Of a DNA stretch of 64,000 nt, positions 8,288-18,389 are shown in pieces. Source of the DNA: Streptomyces decoyicus (GTDB taxonomy: Bacteria > Actinomycetota > Actinomycetes > Streptomycetales > Streptomycetaceae); contig NZ_CP082301.1 in the NCBI RefSeq assembly GCF_019880305.1, positions 4,030,001 to 4,094,000 of the forward strand, in the 5' to 3' direction. Below the pieces are notes generated by a model. The model saw only the letters and a list, made by a program, of their open reading frames with translations, was not told where the DNA came from and ran no database searches. A program made the position numbers and the translations under genes. Position 1 is the stretch's first letter; every line of letters starts with the position of its first letter.

Positions 8288-9847
8288 CTACGGGCGACGC
8301 AGCGCGTCGGCCCCGCCGACCCCGGCGGTGAGCGTCTGGACGCCGTCCACATCGGACTTCGCCTGGCTCGCGGTCTCCGACTCCAGGAGGTGCTTGCCCA
8401 GCAGCTCCGGGTCGGGCAGATCCATCGGGTATTCGCCGTCGAAGCAGGCGCGGCACAGATTCGGCTTGGCGATCGTGGTCGCCTCGATCATGCCGTCGAT
8501 GGAGATGTACGCGAGTGAATCGGCGCCCAGCGACTTGCCGATCTCCTCCACGCTCAGCCCGTTGGCGATCAGCTCGGCGCGGGTGGCGAAGTCGATGCCG
8601 AAGAAGCACGGCCACTTGATCGGCGGGGACGAGATCCGGATGTGGACCTCGGCAGCGCCGGCCTCGCGCAGCATCCGGACCAGGGCGCGCTGGGTGTTGC
8701 CACGGACGATCGAGTCGTCGACGACCACCAGGCGCTTGCCGCGGATGACTTCCTTGAGCGGGTTGAGCTTGAGGCGGATACCGAGCTGGCGGATGGTCTG
8801 CGAGGGCTGGATGAAGGTCCGGCCGACGTAGGAGTTCTTGACCAGGCCGGAGCCGTAGGGGATGCCACTGGCCTCGGCGTATCCGACGGCTGCGGGGGTG
8901 CCGGACTCCGGCGTCGCTATCACCAGGTCGGCGTCGGCCGGCGCCTCGGCGGCCAGCTTGCGGCCCATCTCCACACGGGAGAGGTACACATTGCGGCCGG
9001 CGATGTCGGTGTCCGGGCGGGCGAGGTAGACGTACTCGAAGACACAGCCCTTGGGGCGGGCCTCGGCGAAGCGGCTGCTGCGCAGACCGTCCTCGTCGAT
9101 GGCGACCATCTCACCGGGCTCGATCTCCCGGATGAAGCTGGCGCCGCAGATGTCGAGGGCGGCGGACTCGGAGGCCACCACCCAGCCGCGCTCCAGCCGG
9201 CCCAGGACCAGCGGGCGGATGCCCTGCGGGTCGCGGGCGGCGTAGAGCGTGTGCTCGTCCATGAAGCAGAGCGAGAAGGCGCCCTTGACCTTCGGCAGGA
9301 CGCGGGGTGCGGCCTCCTCGACGGTCAGCGGCTTGCCGTCCTCGTCGACCTGGCCGGCCAGCAGCGCCGTCACCAGGTCGGTGTCGTTGGTGGCCGCGAC
9401 CTGGGTCGCCCGGCCGCCCTCGCGGGGCAGCGCAGCGACCAGATCCGCCAGCTCGGCGGTGTTCACCAGGTTGCCGTTGTGGCCGAGCGCGATCGAGCCG
9501 TGCGCGGTCGCACGGAACGTCGGCTGGGCGTTCTCCCACACCGAGGCACCGGTGGTGGAGTAGCGGGCATGGCCCACGGCGATATGGCCCTGGAGAGAGC
9601 CGAGCGAAGTCTCGTCGAAGACCTGGGAAACGAGGCCCATGTCCTTGAAGACGAGGATCTGGGAGCCGTTGCTCACCGCGATGCCCGCGGACTCCTGTCC
9701 ACGGTGCTGCAGCGCATACAGCCCGAAATAGGTGAGTTTGGCGACCTCTTCACCCGGAGCCCAGACACCGAAGACGCCGCAAGCGTCCTGGGGGCCCTTC
9801 TCACCGGGGAGCAGGTCGTGGTTGAGTCGTCCGTCACCACGTGGCAC
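8288..9847 (-). CDS. purF: Amidophosphoribosyltransferase
   Basis: 519 residues. It makes phosphoribosylamine from PRPP and glutamine, the committed step of purine synthesis. Read from the GTG at 9847, a 22-residue propeptide precedes the catalytic cysteine (QDACGVFGV, Cys23), so self-cleavage as in the B. subtilis type is expected. The glutaminase domain is followed by the phosphoribosyltransferase domain with the PRPP loop VVVDDSIVRGNT. Cysteines in KWPCFFG and NLCRACFDGEYP suggest the oxygen-sensitive 4Fe-4S form. No Shine-Dalgarno is present; TAGACT lies 7 nt before the start, so the mRNA is probably leaderless. Confidence 0.96.
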   Translation of the reverse strand: MPRGDGRLNHDLLPGEKGPQDACGVFGVWAPGEEVAKLTYFGLYALQHRGQESAGIAVSNGSQILVFKDMGLVSQVFDETSLGSLQGHIAVGHARYSTTGASVWENAQPTFRATAHGSIALGHNGNLVNTAELADLVAALPREGGRATQVAATNDTDLVTALLAGQVDEDGKPLTVEEAAPRVLPKVKGAFSLCFMDEHTLYAARDPQGIRPLVLGRLERGWVVASESAALDICGASFIREIEPGEMVAIDEDGLRSSRFAEARPKGCVFEYVYLARPDTDIAGRNVYLSRVEMGRKLAAEAPADADLVIATPESGTPAAVGYAEASGIPYGSGLVKNSYVGRTFIQPSQTIRQLGIRLKLNPLKEVIRGKRLVVVDDSIVRGNTQRALVRMLREAGAAEVHIRISSPPIKWPCFFGIDFATRAELIANGLSVEEIGKSLGADSLAYISIDGMIEATTIAKPNLCRACFDGEYPMDLPDPELLGKHLLESETASQAKSDVDGVQTLTAGVGGADALRRP

Positions 9848-9854
9848 GGCACCG

Positions 9855-9860
9855 AGTCTA
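9855..9860 (-). promoter_or_regulatory. -10 box of a probable leaderless purF promoter
   Basis: TAGACT on the minus strand, 7 nt before the purF GTG. A weak TTCGGA lies 18 nt further upstream. With this spacing transcription would begin at or next to the start codon. Confidence 0.55.
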
Positions 9861-10445
9861 GGGCAGTTCGCGGATTCATCCGAACCGGGGATGGCCGCGC
9901 ACCTGGATGAGTGCATAAACGGGGAGTGGCGCGCGGTTGACGTGGCCACGGCCGCCTCGCCGGGATTTCCGCCTCCGGAAGCCCCGGAACCCTTGGCGCA
10001 CCTGGCCTCTCACCGGGTGCCCCGTCGCGGGCAGGGCCCCGAGGCGAGGCCGCCGTGCCGATCCCGGTCATCCCGTCGGCGTCCCCCGTCGCGGCGGAGG
10101 GGCGCGGAAGCTGCGCGGGACGGGCCGTGGGGTGCGGTGGCCGCCTTCCGCGCTTCAGCTGATCTTGTGGTGGCCTCTCTGAGCTGCGCTTTCCTCGCCC
10201 GTCACCGGATTTGCGCGCTCCGCTTCCCGGCCCTTCGTGGGCGGCACGAAATGGGCGGTTCGCCTCACTTGTGGCGTTTGTCACCAGTGGGGCTCCCCTC
10301 TGGCGGTGTGAGATACGCGACGCGCCCTCCGGCCGGCTGCGGACTGCGGACCGCGGACCGCCGGAGCTCACCACCGCGGAACACGGCCGTCGCCGCACCG
10401 GTCCGTCACCTCGGCCCAGCCCACCTCCGCCCGCCTCACCTCAGC
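9861..10445. other. Noncoding gap upstream of purF
   Basis: About 585 nt. Open frames exist on both strands but have low-complexity Arg/Pro/Gly compositions, no ribosome-binding sites and no recognisable domain, so I do not call a gene. The segment contains the purF promoter at its left end and the 3' flank of the next minus-strand gene at its right end, where CAGCT is repeated (10440-10452). Confidence 0.5.
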
Positions 10446-11243
10446 TCAGCTCAGCAGGGGCAGATATCCCCCGATATCGGCCCGCTCTCCGCTGGCGCTG
10501 ACGGTCGCCGCGTCCAGCGCCTCCGCCCAGGTCGTACGGCCGGTGGCCAGCCGGAGCCACGTCATCGGGTCCGTCTCGACGACGTTCGGCGGGGTGCCGC
10601 GGGTGTGCCGCGGGCCCTCGACGCACTGCACCACCGCGAACGGCGGCACCCGGACCTCGACCGAATTGCCGGGCGCCTTGGCGGCCAGGGCATCGGCCAA
10701 CAGCCGGGTGGTGGCGGCCAGGGCCTGGCGGTCGTACGGGATCCGCAGACCGGTCGCCGCCGACAAATCGTCGCTGTGCACGACGAGTTCGACACAGCGG
10801 GTGACGAGAAAGTCGGAGAGCCGCATCGCACCGGGACGGCAAGCAACCACGCGGTCGTCCGCTTCCGGCGCTAGGACGCGGGCCAGTTCGTCGGCGGTGC
10901 GCTCCAGCAGCTCCACGGGGTCGTGGGCGTCGGCCAGGGCGCGGGTGCGGTCGTCCACGGAGGAGGCGAGGGGGCCGCCGGCGGCCGGCCAGTCCACGAG
11001 GGCGGCCTCCGCCCGCGGCGGGGCCGGATGCTCAAGACTGCGCGCCACGCTGCCGACCGCCATGGACAGATGCGCCACCAGCTCCCGCACCGTCCAGTCA
11101 CCGAGCCGGGTCGGCAGCGCGAACTGCTCGGGCGCCAGACCGCGTACGGCTTCCCGGAGATGATCGAGCTGGGCCGCGACGGCGGCACGGGTCTTCTGGG
11201 CGTCGTACTGGCGGGCGCGCGGTTTCCGGGCGGCAGGCGGCAT
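10446..11243 (-). CDS. Maleylpyruvate isomerase-like / sterol carrier family protein
   Basis: 265 residues. The N-terminal half is a DinB-like four-helix domain of the mycothiol-dependent maleylpyruvate isomerase type (LGDWTVRELVAHLSMAV at about residues 46-62, and a second conserved patch TRCVELVVHSDDLSAATG). The C-terminal 90 residues look like the small SCP2-like domain that follows it in actinobacterial proteins. Such proteins usually use mycothiol or a metal ion; substrate unknown. The ATG at 11243 has TAGGCT 7 nt upstream and no ribosome-binding site, suggesting a leaderless mRNA. Confidence 0.85.
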   Translation of the reverse strand: MPPAARKPRARQYDAQKTRAAVAAQLDHLREAVRGLAPEQFALPTRLGDWTVRELVAHLSMAVGSVARSLEHPAPPRAEAALVDWPAAGGPLASSVDDRTRALADAHDPVELLERTADELARVLAPEADDRVVACRPGAMRLSDFLVTRCVELVVHSDDLSAATGLRIPYDRQALAATTRLLADALAAKAPGNSVEVRVPPFAVVQCVEGPRHTRGTPPNVVETDPMTWLRLATGRTTWAEALDAATVSASGERADIGGYLPLLS

Positions 11244-11250
11244 GACGATC

Positions 11251-11256
11251 AGCCTA
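11251..11256 (-). promoter_or_regulatory. -10 box, probable leaderless promoter
   Basis: TAGGCT on the minus strand, 7 nt before the ATG at 11243. No clear -35 box. Confidence 0.5.
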
Positions 11257-11380
11257 GGCGGCACCTCTGACAACGGGCCAGGGATTTCTGGCGACAACAG
11301 GCCCGGGGTTCCGGTGCAGGGACCGCCCCACACGCTCCCTCGCCCGGCCTCGGCCTCTCTCGCGCAAGCGTCGAGACCCC

Positions 11381-12226
11381 TCAGCTCGCGGGCGTCCCGG
11401 CCGGTTCTTCGGCGTCGAAGAGTTCCCCGTTGGGCGGGACGCCGATGCCCCGCCAGGTGAAGGGAACCCCCTTGGCGGTCTTCAGGTCCACGCCGTCCAT
11501 GAGCTGGAAGTGGACGTGCGGCTCCGAGCTGTTGCCGGAGTCGCCGCACTGGCCGAGCGGCTGCCCGGCCCGTACCCGGTCGCCGGTGCGGACGGTGAGC
11601 GAACCGCGCCGGACATGGGCGTAGAGCGCGTACGTGCCGTCGCCCAGATCGAGGATCACGTGGTTGCCGACGACCCGGCGGGCGCCTCCCAGCACGCGGG
11701 CCGACCCCTCGACGGCGAGCATGTAGACCGCCGCGGGCCATGAGGTGCGGCTGAGGTGGTCGCGCTGGCGGTCGTCGGCCCGTACGACGGTGGCATCGGC
11801 GACGGCGAGCAGAGGCGCGCCGAAAGCCGGGAAGGCTTCGTTGCGCCGGACCAGGGGCCACCAGCCGAAACCGGGGCGGGCGCCGGGCTCGGGTTCCGCC
11901 ACGATGTCGATGGCGTAGGCCTGTCCGTATGACCGGGTGCCGTGGCTGGGGACCTTGTCGGCGGGGCTGTTGAGGGCCTTCCAGCGGCCGGTGACCGGCG
12001 CGGCGACCTCCACCGCCTCGGGGGCGGCGCCTGCCGAGCTCTTCGGCTCCGCGCGGGCCGCCTGGCGGTTCATGCCCAATCGGAGCAGCAGCCAGAGGAC
12101 GAGCGGAACCCAGCCCCACCAGTACGGAATGTCGACGAAGAAGCTCGCCACGACCACCGCGAAGAAGGCGAACCAGCAAAGGCGAGCGGCCTGGCCGGAG
12201 AGTTTCCGCATGGATATGGACTTCAT
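11381..12226 (-). CDS. Membrane-anchored M23 family metallopeptidase
   Basis: 281 residues. Two adjacent hydrophobic segments (about residues 15-32 and 36-51) anchor the protein, and the rest forms an extracytoplasmic LytM/M23 domain. Zinc-site motifs are intact: H95 and D107 (HGTRSYGQAYAID) and the PHVHF motif near residue 250, with GNHVILDLGDGTYALYAHV between them. M23 enzymes cut peptidoglycan cross-bridges. It lies 27 nt after an ArsR-type regulator on the same strand with no promoter in between, so the pair is probably one operon under the operator at 12775-12792. Confidence 0.92.
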   Translation of the reverse strand: MKSISMRKLSGQAARLCWFAFFAVVVASFFVDIPYWWGWVPLVLWLLLRLGMNRQAARAEPKSSAGAAPEAVEVAAPVTGRWKALNSPADKVPSHGTRSYGQAYAIDIVAEPEPGARPGFGWWPLVRRNEAFPAFGAPLLAVADATVVRADDRQRDHLSRTSWPAAVYMLAVEGSARVLGGARRVVGNHVILDLGDGTYALYAHVRRGSLTVRTGDRVRAGQPLGQCGDSGNSSEPHVHFQLMDGVDLKTAKGVPFTWRGIGVPPNGELFDAEEPAGTPAS

Positions 12227-12253
12227 TCCTGTCCCCCTGGAATCGGCCGGGCG

Positions 12254-12766
12254 TCAGCGCCCGGCGGCGGTCAGCATCACGAGCAGCGGTACGACGCGGT
12301 GGGCCGGTACCTCGTAGCGGCCACGGGCGGCCGTGTGCAGCCAGCCGGCGGCGGTGAGCTGCCGGAGGTGGTGGTAGATCTGGCCGGTCGTGCCCGTGCC
12401 GTCCAGCTCCGTGAGTTCGGCGGCTGTGCAGCGGCCGCGGAGGATCTCGCGCAGCAGCCGCAGCCGTACGGGCTGGCCGAGCGCCGCGAACGACTCGGCG
12501 GCGTCCGCCCAGTCGGCGTCCAGCACGGTGTCGGTGTCCAGGCCGTACTGCCACTCGTAGCGCTGTCCGGCCGGGATCCGTACGGCGCCGGTGAAGAGCA
12601 CTCCGCCGTTGTGGGCGCCCAGCTCGGCGAGCTGGGCCTGGAGACCGTGCAGGGCCCACAGGTCGTCGTCGGACTCGCGCTCGGGCGGGCCGGCGGCCAG
12701 GCCGGCGGACCGCTCCAGGGCGGCCAGCCGTCGCTCCAGCTCGGCCACCCGCTGTTCGAGATCCAT
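12254..12766 (-). CDS. ArsR family winged-helix regulator
   Basis: 170 residues. The first 30 residues are a short coiled coil (EQRVAELERRLAALERS). The C-terminal 85 residues form an ArsR-type winged HTH (FAALGQPVRLRLLREILRG, then IYHHLRQLTAAGWL). No cysteine pair typical of metal-sensing ArsR proteins is seen, so the inducer is unknown. The promoter region carries a perfect tandem palindrome between the -35 and the start codon, strongly suggesting self-repression. Co-transcribed with the M23 peptidase gene downstream. Confidence 0.9.
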   Translation of the reverse strand: MDLEQRVAELERRLAALERSAGLAAGPPERESDDDLWALHGLQAQLAELGAHNGGVLFTGAVRIPAGQRYEWQYGLDTDTVLDADWADAAESFAALGQPVRLRLLREILRGRCTAAELTELDGTGTTGQIYHHLRQLTAAGWLHTAARGRYEVPAHRVVPLLVMLTAAGR

Positions 12767-12772
12767 GGTGAG

Positions 12773-12801
12773 AGATTACGTAATTACGTAATTCCTCGCA
12801 A
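12773..12801 (-). promoter_or_regulatory. Promoter with ArsR operator (leaderless)
   Basis: Minus-strand -35 TTGCGA (12796-12801), 17-nt spacer, -10 TAATCT (12773-12778), then 6 nt to the ATG. The palindrome ATTACGTAATTACGTAAT (12775-12792) fills the spacer and overlaps the -10 box. It contains two overlapping ATTACGTAAT sites, a placement that would block RNA polymerase. Confidence 0.85.
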
Positions 12802-12857
12802 CGGCTTACCAGGAGGCGGGTGCGGGGCCTCCCGGAATCGGCCGGACAGCCCAAACA

Positions 12858-12898
12858 GCCGAAACGGCCCGCCGGACGTGCTGGCGGGCCGTTTCGGC
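12858..12898 (-). terminator. Terminator after purL
   Basis: Perfect 16-bp stem beginning GCCGAAACGGCCCGCC (12858-12873) and closing at 12883-12898, with a 9-nt loop. It lies 34 nt beyond the purL stop. Confidence 0.88.
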
Positions 12899-12931
12899 CC
12901 AGGCTTCCCGGGCCGCGGCCCGGAGGGGTGA

Positions 12932-15181
<2,250 letters not shown>

Positions 15182-15272
15182 GCCGCGCACCTTTCACTCG
15201 CTTCTCCGCCCGCGCGGCGCAGAGGTGCGGCATTCGTCTTCGGCTGCGGCCCGGTGGCCGCGCGTGCGTCGC

Positions 15273-15953
15273 TCATGCGTTGACCAGCTTCTTCAGGATC
15301 GAGGTGAAGAATCCGAGGCCGTCGGTACGGCCCGTACCGATCAGCGGCTCCACGGCGTGCTCGGGATGCGGCATGAGGCCGACGACATTGCCCGCCTCAT
15401 TGGTGATGCCGGCGATATCGCGGAGCGAGCCGTTGGGGTTGCCGTCCAGGTAGCGGAAGGCGACCCGGCCCTCGGCCTCCAGCATGTCGAGCGTGCGCTC
15501 GTCGGCGACATACCGGCCGTCGATGTTCTTCAGCGGGATGCTGATCTCCTGACCGGACGCATAGTCCGAGGTCCAGGAGGTCTCCGCGTTCTCCACCCGC
15601 AGCTTCTGGTCGCGGCAGATGAAGTGCAGATGGTTGTTGCGCAGCATCGCGCCGGGCAGCAGGTGGGACTCGGTGAGCACCTGAAAGCCGTTGCAGATGC
15701 CAAGGACCGGCATACCGGCCCTGGCCTGCTCGATCACGGTCTCCATCACCGGCGAGAACCGGGAAATGGCCCCGGCCCGCAGATAGTCGCCGTAGGAGAA
15801 ACCGCCGGGCAGCACCACGGCGTCGACCTGCTTGAGGTCCTTGTCGCGGTGCCACAGCGGCACCGCTTCGGCTCCGGCGACCCGGACCGCGCGCTGGGTG
15901 TCGCGGTCGTCGAGCGTGCCGGGGAAGGTCACAACTCCGATCCGCGAGGTCAT
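15273..15953 (-). CDS. purQ: FGAM synthase glutaminase subunit PurQ
   Basis: 226 residues, class I glutamine amidotransferase. It supplies ammonia to PurL. Catalytic residues are present: nucleophile Cys in VLGICNGFQ and His/Glu in MPHPEHA near the C-terminus; PGGFSYGDYLRAG is the conserved early motif. Its ATG overlaps the purS stop by 4 nt (ATGA), which implies translational coupling and an equal supply of the two small subunits. 91 nt separate it from purL. Confidence 0.97.
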   Translation of the reverse strand: MTSRIGVVTFPGTLDDRDTQRAVRVAGAEAVPLWHRDKDLKQVDAVVLPGGFSYGDYLRAGAISRFSPVMETVIEQARAGMPVLGICNGFQVLTESHLLPGAMLRNNHLHFICRDQKLRVENAETSWTSDYASGQEISIPLKNIDGRYVADERTLDMLEAEGRVAFRYLDGNPNGSLRDIAGITNEAGNVVGLMPHPEHAVEPLIGTGRTDGLGFFTSILKKLVNA

Positions 15954-16195
15954 GAGTCGACCCGCACGGTGAAGTCTTCGATGACGGTATTGGCGAGGAA
16001 GGTCTCGGCCATCTCTTGGATGCGAGCGAGGGCGGCGTCGTCGACCGGACCCTCCACCTCAAGTTCGAAACGCTTGCCCTGACGGACGTCGGCGATCCCC
16101 TCGAAGCCCAGGCGTGGCAGTGCGCGCTGCACCGCCTGCCCCTGCGGGTCGAGGATCTCCGGCTTGAGCATGACGTCGACTACGACGCGTGCCAC
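15950..16195 (-). CDS. purS: FGAM synthase subunit PurS
   Basis: 81 residues from the GTG at 16195 (GGGAG 6 nt upstream). The sequence MARVVVDVMLKPEILDPQG and FEGIADVRQGKRFELEV is typical of PurS, the small dimeric subunit that bridges PurL and PurQ. It is the first gene of the purS-purQ-purL operon. A TACTGT hexamer about 40 nt upstream on the minus strand is a candidate -10 box. Confidence 0.95.
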   Translation of the reverse strand: MARVVVDVMLKPEILDPQGQAVQRALPRLGFEGIADVRQGKRFELEVEGPVDDAALARIQEMAETFLANTVIEDFTVRVDS

Positions 16196-16495
16196 TGGCA
16201 CTCCCGGTGGTGTGGTGCGTAAGGCGGTGTCAACACAGTACCGTGTTCGAAAATCTACGCGCATAGATATGCAGGGAGCCCGATCACGGTCCGGTATCGG
16301 CAGGAGCGCGGCTCAGGAAAAATTCTCGAAAAGATCCGGGGTCCGGATTGCGGGAAGACACGCTGACGAAATTAACTGGGCTTCACAATGCAATGCCCAT
16401 CGCTGTACAAATGAAAAAGCATTGATCCCAATCAGCCGGATCCGGAGCATCACCCCATGTCAACAAGGGGTTGCTCCCCGAAAGGACCGATATCC
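16196..16495. promoter_or_regulatory. Divergent promoter region, purS and lsr2 paralogue
   Basis: A 300-nt intergenic region between divergent genes. Stretches around 16240-16270 and 16310-16430 are clearly A/T-rich for this genome (AAAAATTCTCGAAAAG, TGACGAAATTAAC, ACAAATGAAAAAGCATTG). Lsr2-type proteins prefer such DNA, so self-binding by the neighbouring gene product is plausible. Confidence 0.6.
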
Positions 16496-16816
16496 GTGGC
16501 GCAGCGCGTAGTAGTAACGCTCTCCGATGACATCGACGGAGGAGAAGCCGCAGAGACGGTCACCTTCGGACTGGACGGGAAGTCGTACGAGATCGACCTC
16601 AATCCCGCCAATGCGAAGAAACTGCGCGGCGCCCTCGCTCCGTTCGTCGAGGCCGGCCGCAAGCGGGCCAAGTCCGGCAAGGCCTACCACCGGACCGCGG
16701 TGAACCCCGATCCCGCGGCCGTCCGTGCCTGGGCCCGCTCCAACCAGATGGACGTCCCCCCGCGCGGCCGGATCCCCAAGAAGGTCTACGAAGCCTTCAA
16801 CGCCGCCAATCACTAA
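16496..16816 (+). CDS. lsrL: Lsr2-type nucleoid-associated protein
   Basis: 106 residues from the GTG at 16496 (AAAGGA about 8 nt upstream). The N-terminal half is the Lsr2 oligomerisation domain (VAQRVVVTLSDDIDGG, TVTFGLDGKSYEIDL). The C-terminal half is the DNA-binding domain with the RGR minor-groove motif (PPRGRIPKKVYEAF). Lsr2 proteins bind A/T-rich DNA and silence foreign genes and many antibiotic clusters in Streptomyces. Streptomycetes have two copies; the position next to purS matches what I remember for the second copy, called LsrL. The family is certain, the assignment to LsrL rather than Lsr2 rests on context. Confidence 0.93.
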   Translation: MAQRVVVTLSDDIDGGEAAETVTFGLDGKSYEIDLNPANAKKLRGALAPFVEAGRKRAKSGKAYHRTAVNPDPAAVRAWARSNQMDVPPRGRIPKKVYEAFNAANH

Positions 16817-16854
16817 CCGACTTACCGGCGTCCCCCGGCCCGGGCACAGCCGAC

Positions 16855-16885
16855 TTGCACAGCACCCCTACTGATCAGCTAGAGT
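16855..16885 (+). promoter_or_regulatory. tRNA promoter
   Basis: TTGCAC (16855-16860), 19-nt spacer, TAGAGT (16880-16885), about 45 nt upstream of tRNA-Gly(UCC). Confidence 0.65.
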
Positions 16886-16935
16886 CTGGAGCACGCCGAG
16901 GGGCGAGGCCGAAAGGCCGGACCTCACGGAGTCAC

Positions 16936-17007
16936 GCGGGTGTAGCTCAGTAGTAGAGCGCCCTCTTTCCAAGAGGGAGGCGCAGTGTGCAATCCCTGTC
17001 ACCCGCT
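16936..17007 (+). tRNA. tRNA-Gly (UCC)
   Basis: Acceptor stem GCGGGTG/CACCCGC, anticodon stem CCCTC/GAGGG with loop TTTCCAA, anticodon TCC. 72 nt, no encoded CCA. It is followed 73 nt later by a glycine isoacceptor with its own -10-like TACAGT. Confidence 0.94.
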
Positions 17008-17014
17008 CTGACAG

Positions 17015-17042
17015 CTCGACCGGTCTTTGGATCAGGTACAGT
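17015..17042 (+). promoter_or_regulatory. Promoter of first tRNA-Gly (GCC)
   Basis: CTCGAC (17015-17020), 16-nt spacer, TACAGT (17037-17042), 38 nt upstream of the tRNA. Confidence 0.55.
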
Positions 17043-17080
17043 AGCTGTCGCGCCGCTCGGTGAAAGCCGAGTGGATGCCT

Positions 17081-17153
17081 GCGGACGTAGCTCAGTTGGT
17101 AGAGCGCAACCTTGCCAAGGTTGAGGTCGCGAGTTCGAGCCTCGTCGTCCGCT
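17081..17153 (+). tRNA. tRNA-Gly (GCC), copy 1
   Basis: Acceptor stem GCGGACG/CGTCCGC, anticodon stem CAACC/GGTTG with loop TTGCCAA, anticodon GCC. The sequence is identical base for base to the second copy at 21270-21342. Confidence 0.96.
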
Positions 17154-17161
17154 CAGAAAGA

Positions 17162-17192
17162 GAAGGCCCCGGTCATTGCGACCGGGGCCTTC
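17162..17192 (+). terminator. Terminator after tRNA-Gly copy 1
   Basis: 13-bp perfect stem GAAGGCCCCGGTC/GACCGGGGCCTTC with loop ATTGC, then TTCATTT. Confidence 0.9.
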
Positions 17193-17253
17193 TTCATTTA
17201 CCGCGACGCCACTCCGGCCCCTCCTGCCTCTCTCCTCCCTTCCGGCGTTGGCA

Positions 17254-17284
17254 ACTGACATTTGTCATCGGCTGCGATGACAGT
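17254..17284 (+). promoter_or_regulatory. Composite operator upstream of ABC/two-component operon
   Basis: Two overlapping inverted repeats share a half-site: TGACA-TT-TGTCA (17256-17267) and TGTCATCG-GCTG-CGATGACA (17263-17282). The whole block is bounded by ACTGACA and TGACAGT. It lies 42 nt before the first gene of an operon that encodes its own response regulator. Confidence 0.65.
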
Positions 17285-17325
17285 CCGCACTGCCCGGAAC
17301 CTTGATCCGGCGAAACGCTGGACGC

Positions 17326-18389
17326 ATGAACATCGGGGAGAAAACCATCGCGGACGCCGGCCGCGGCGACACCGGGAGCGCCGGCTCCGGAGTCGGTGTG
17401 ATCGAAGTCACCGAACTCCGCAGGTGCTACGACGCACCGACAAGGGGCAGGAGCGGGGCGGGCGCGGGGGCGGGCGCGGTGAGCGCGGAGCGCGGAGCCG
17501 GACCGCCGCGCGGGAGAGCTATGAGGCCGTGCGCGGAATCGACTTCTCCGTCGACCGGGGCGAGCTGTTCGCGCTGCTGGGGACCAATGGCGCGGGCAAG
17601 ACCTCCACTCTCGAGCTGCTGGAGGGCCTGGCCGCGCCCACCGCCGGGCGGGTCCGGGTCCTCGGCCATGATCCGTTCCGTGAGCGGGGCAGGGTGCGGC
17701 CCCGTATCGGCGTCATGCTCCAGGAGGGCGGCTTTCCCTCCGAGCTGACGCCCGCGGAGACCCTGCGGATGTGGGCGGGCTGCACCACCGGGTCGCGCCC
17801 GGTCGATGAAGCCCTCGGCACGGTGGGGCTGGACCGGCGCAGGGACGTCCGGGTCAAGCAGCTGTCCGGGGGTGAGCGCCGGCGGCTGGACCTCGCCCTC
17901 GCGCTGCTGGGACGGCCCGAGGTGCTGTTCCTGGACGAGCCGACGACGGGGCTGGACACCGAAGCGCGCCGTGCCACCTGGGAGTTGGTCCGCGAGCTGC
18001 GGGACTCCGGGACCACGATCGTGCTGACCACGCACTACCTCGAAGAAGCCGAGGAGCTGGCGGACCGACTGGCGATCTTGCACAACGGGCGGATAGCGGC
18101 AGCGGGACATGTCGCGGACGTGGTCGCCGCGCATCCCTCGCACCTCTCCTTCGAGCTGCCCGACGGATTCCATCTGGGCGATCTCCCGCCGCTGGGGGAA
18201 CTGGGCGTCATCGGCCAAGAGACGCGCGGGCGCACGGTCCGGCTGCAGACGGACGAACTACAGCGGACCGCGACCGGAGTGCTGCTGTGGGCGCAGGACA
18301 AGGGGATAACGCTGCGCGGCCTGGACGTCAGATCCGCGTCCCTGGAAGAGGCATTTCTGCACATCGCAAAGGGGCTGGAGAACACATGA
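17326..18389 (+). CDS. ABC transporter ATPase with apparent frameshift
   Basis: The ATP-binding subunit of an ABC-2-type exporter. The N-terminal strand (VIEVTELRRCY) lies in the frame opened by the ATG at 17326, but the rest, from YEAVRGIDF (about 17517), lies one frame back; a single missing base in the G/C-rich repeat between about 17432 and 17516 would join them. After the shift all motifs are intact: Walker A GTNGAGKTS, Q-loop MLQEGG, signature LSGGERRRLDLALAL, Walker B VLFLDEPTTGLD, H-loop TTHYLEEAEE. The C-terminal EEAFLHIAKGLENT overlaps the permease start (ATGA). This may be a sequencing error, a real mutation, or less likely recoding. Confidence 0.8.

Noticed and set aside
9673..10398. 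241-codon minus-strand frame in the purF upstream gap
   Set aside because: Low-complexity R/P/G/A sequence, overlaps the purF start, no ribosome-binding site.
16936..17153. tRNA genes as an integration site of an island
   Set aside because: No integrase and no partial tRNA 3' copy (att repeat); the second tRNA-Gly is a full gene.
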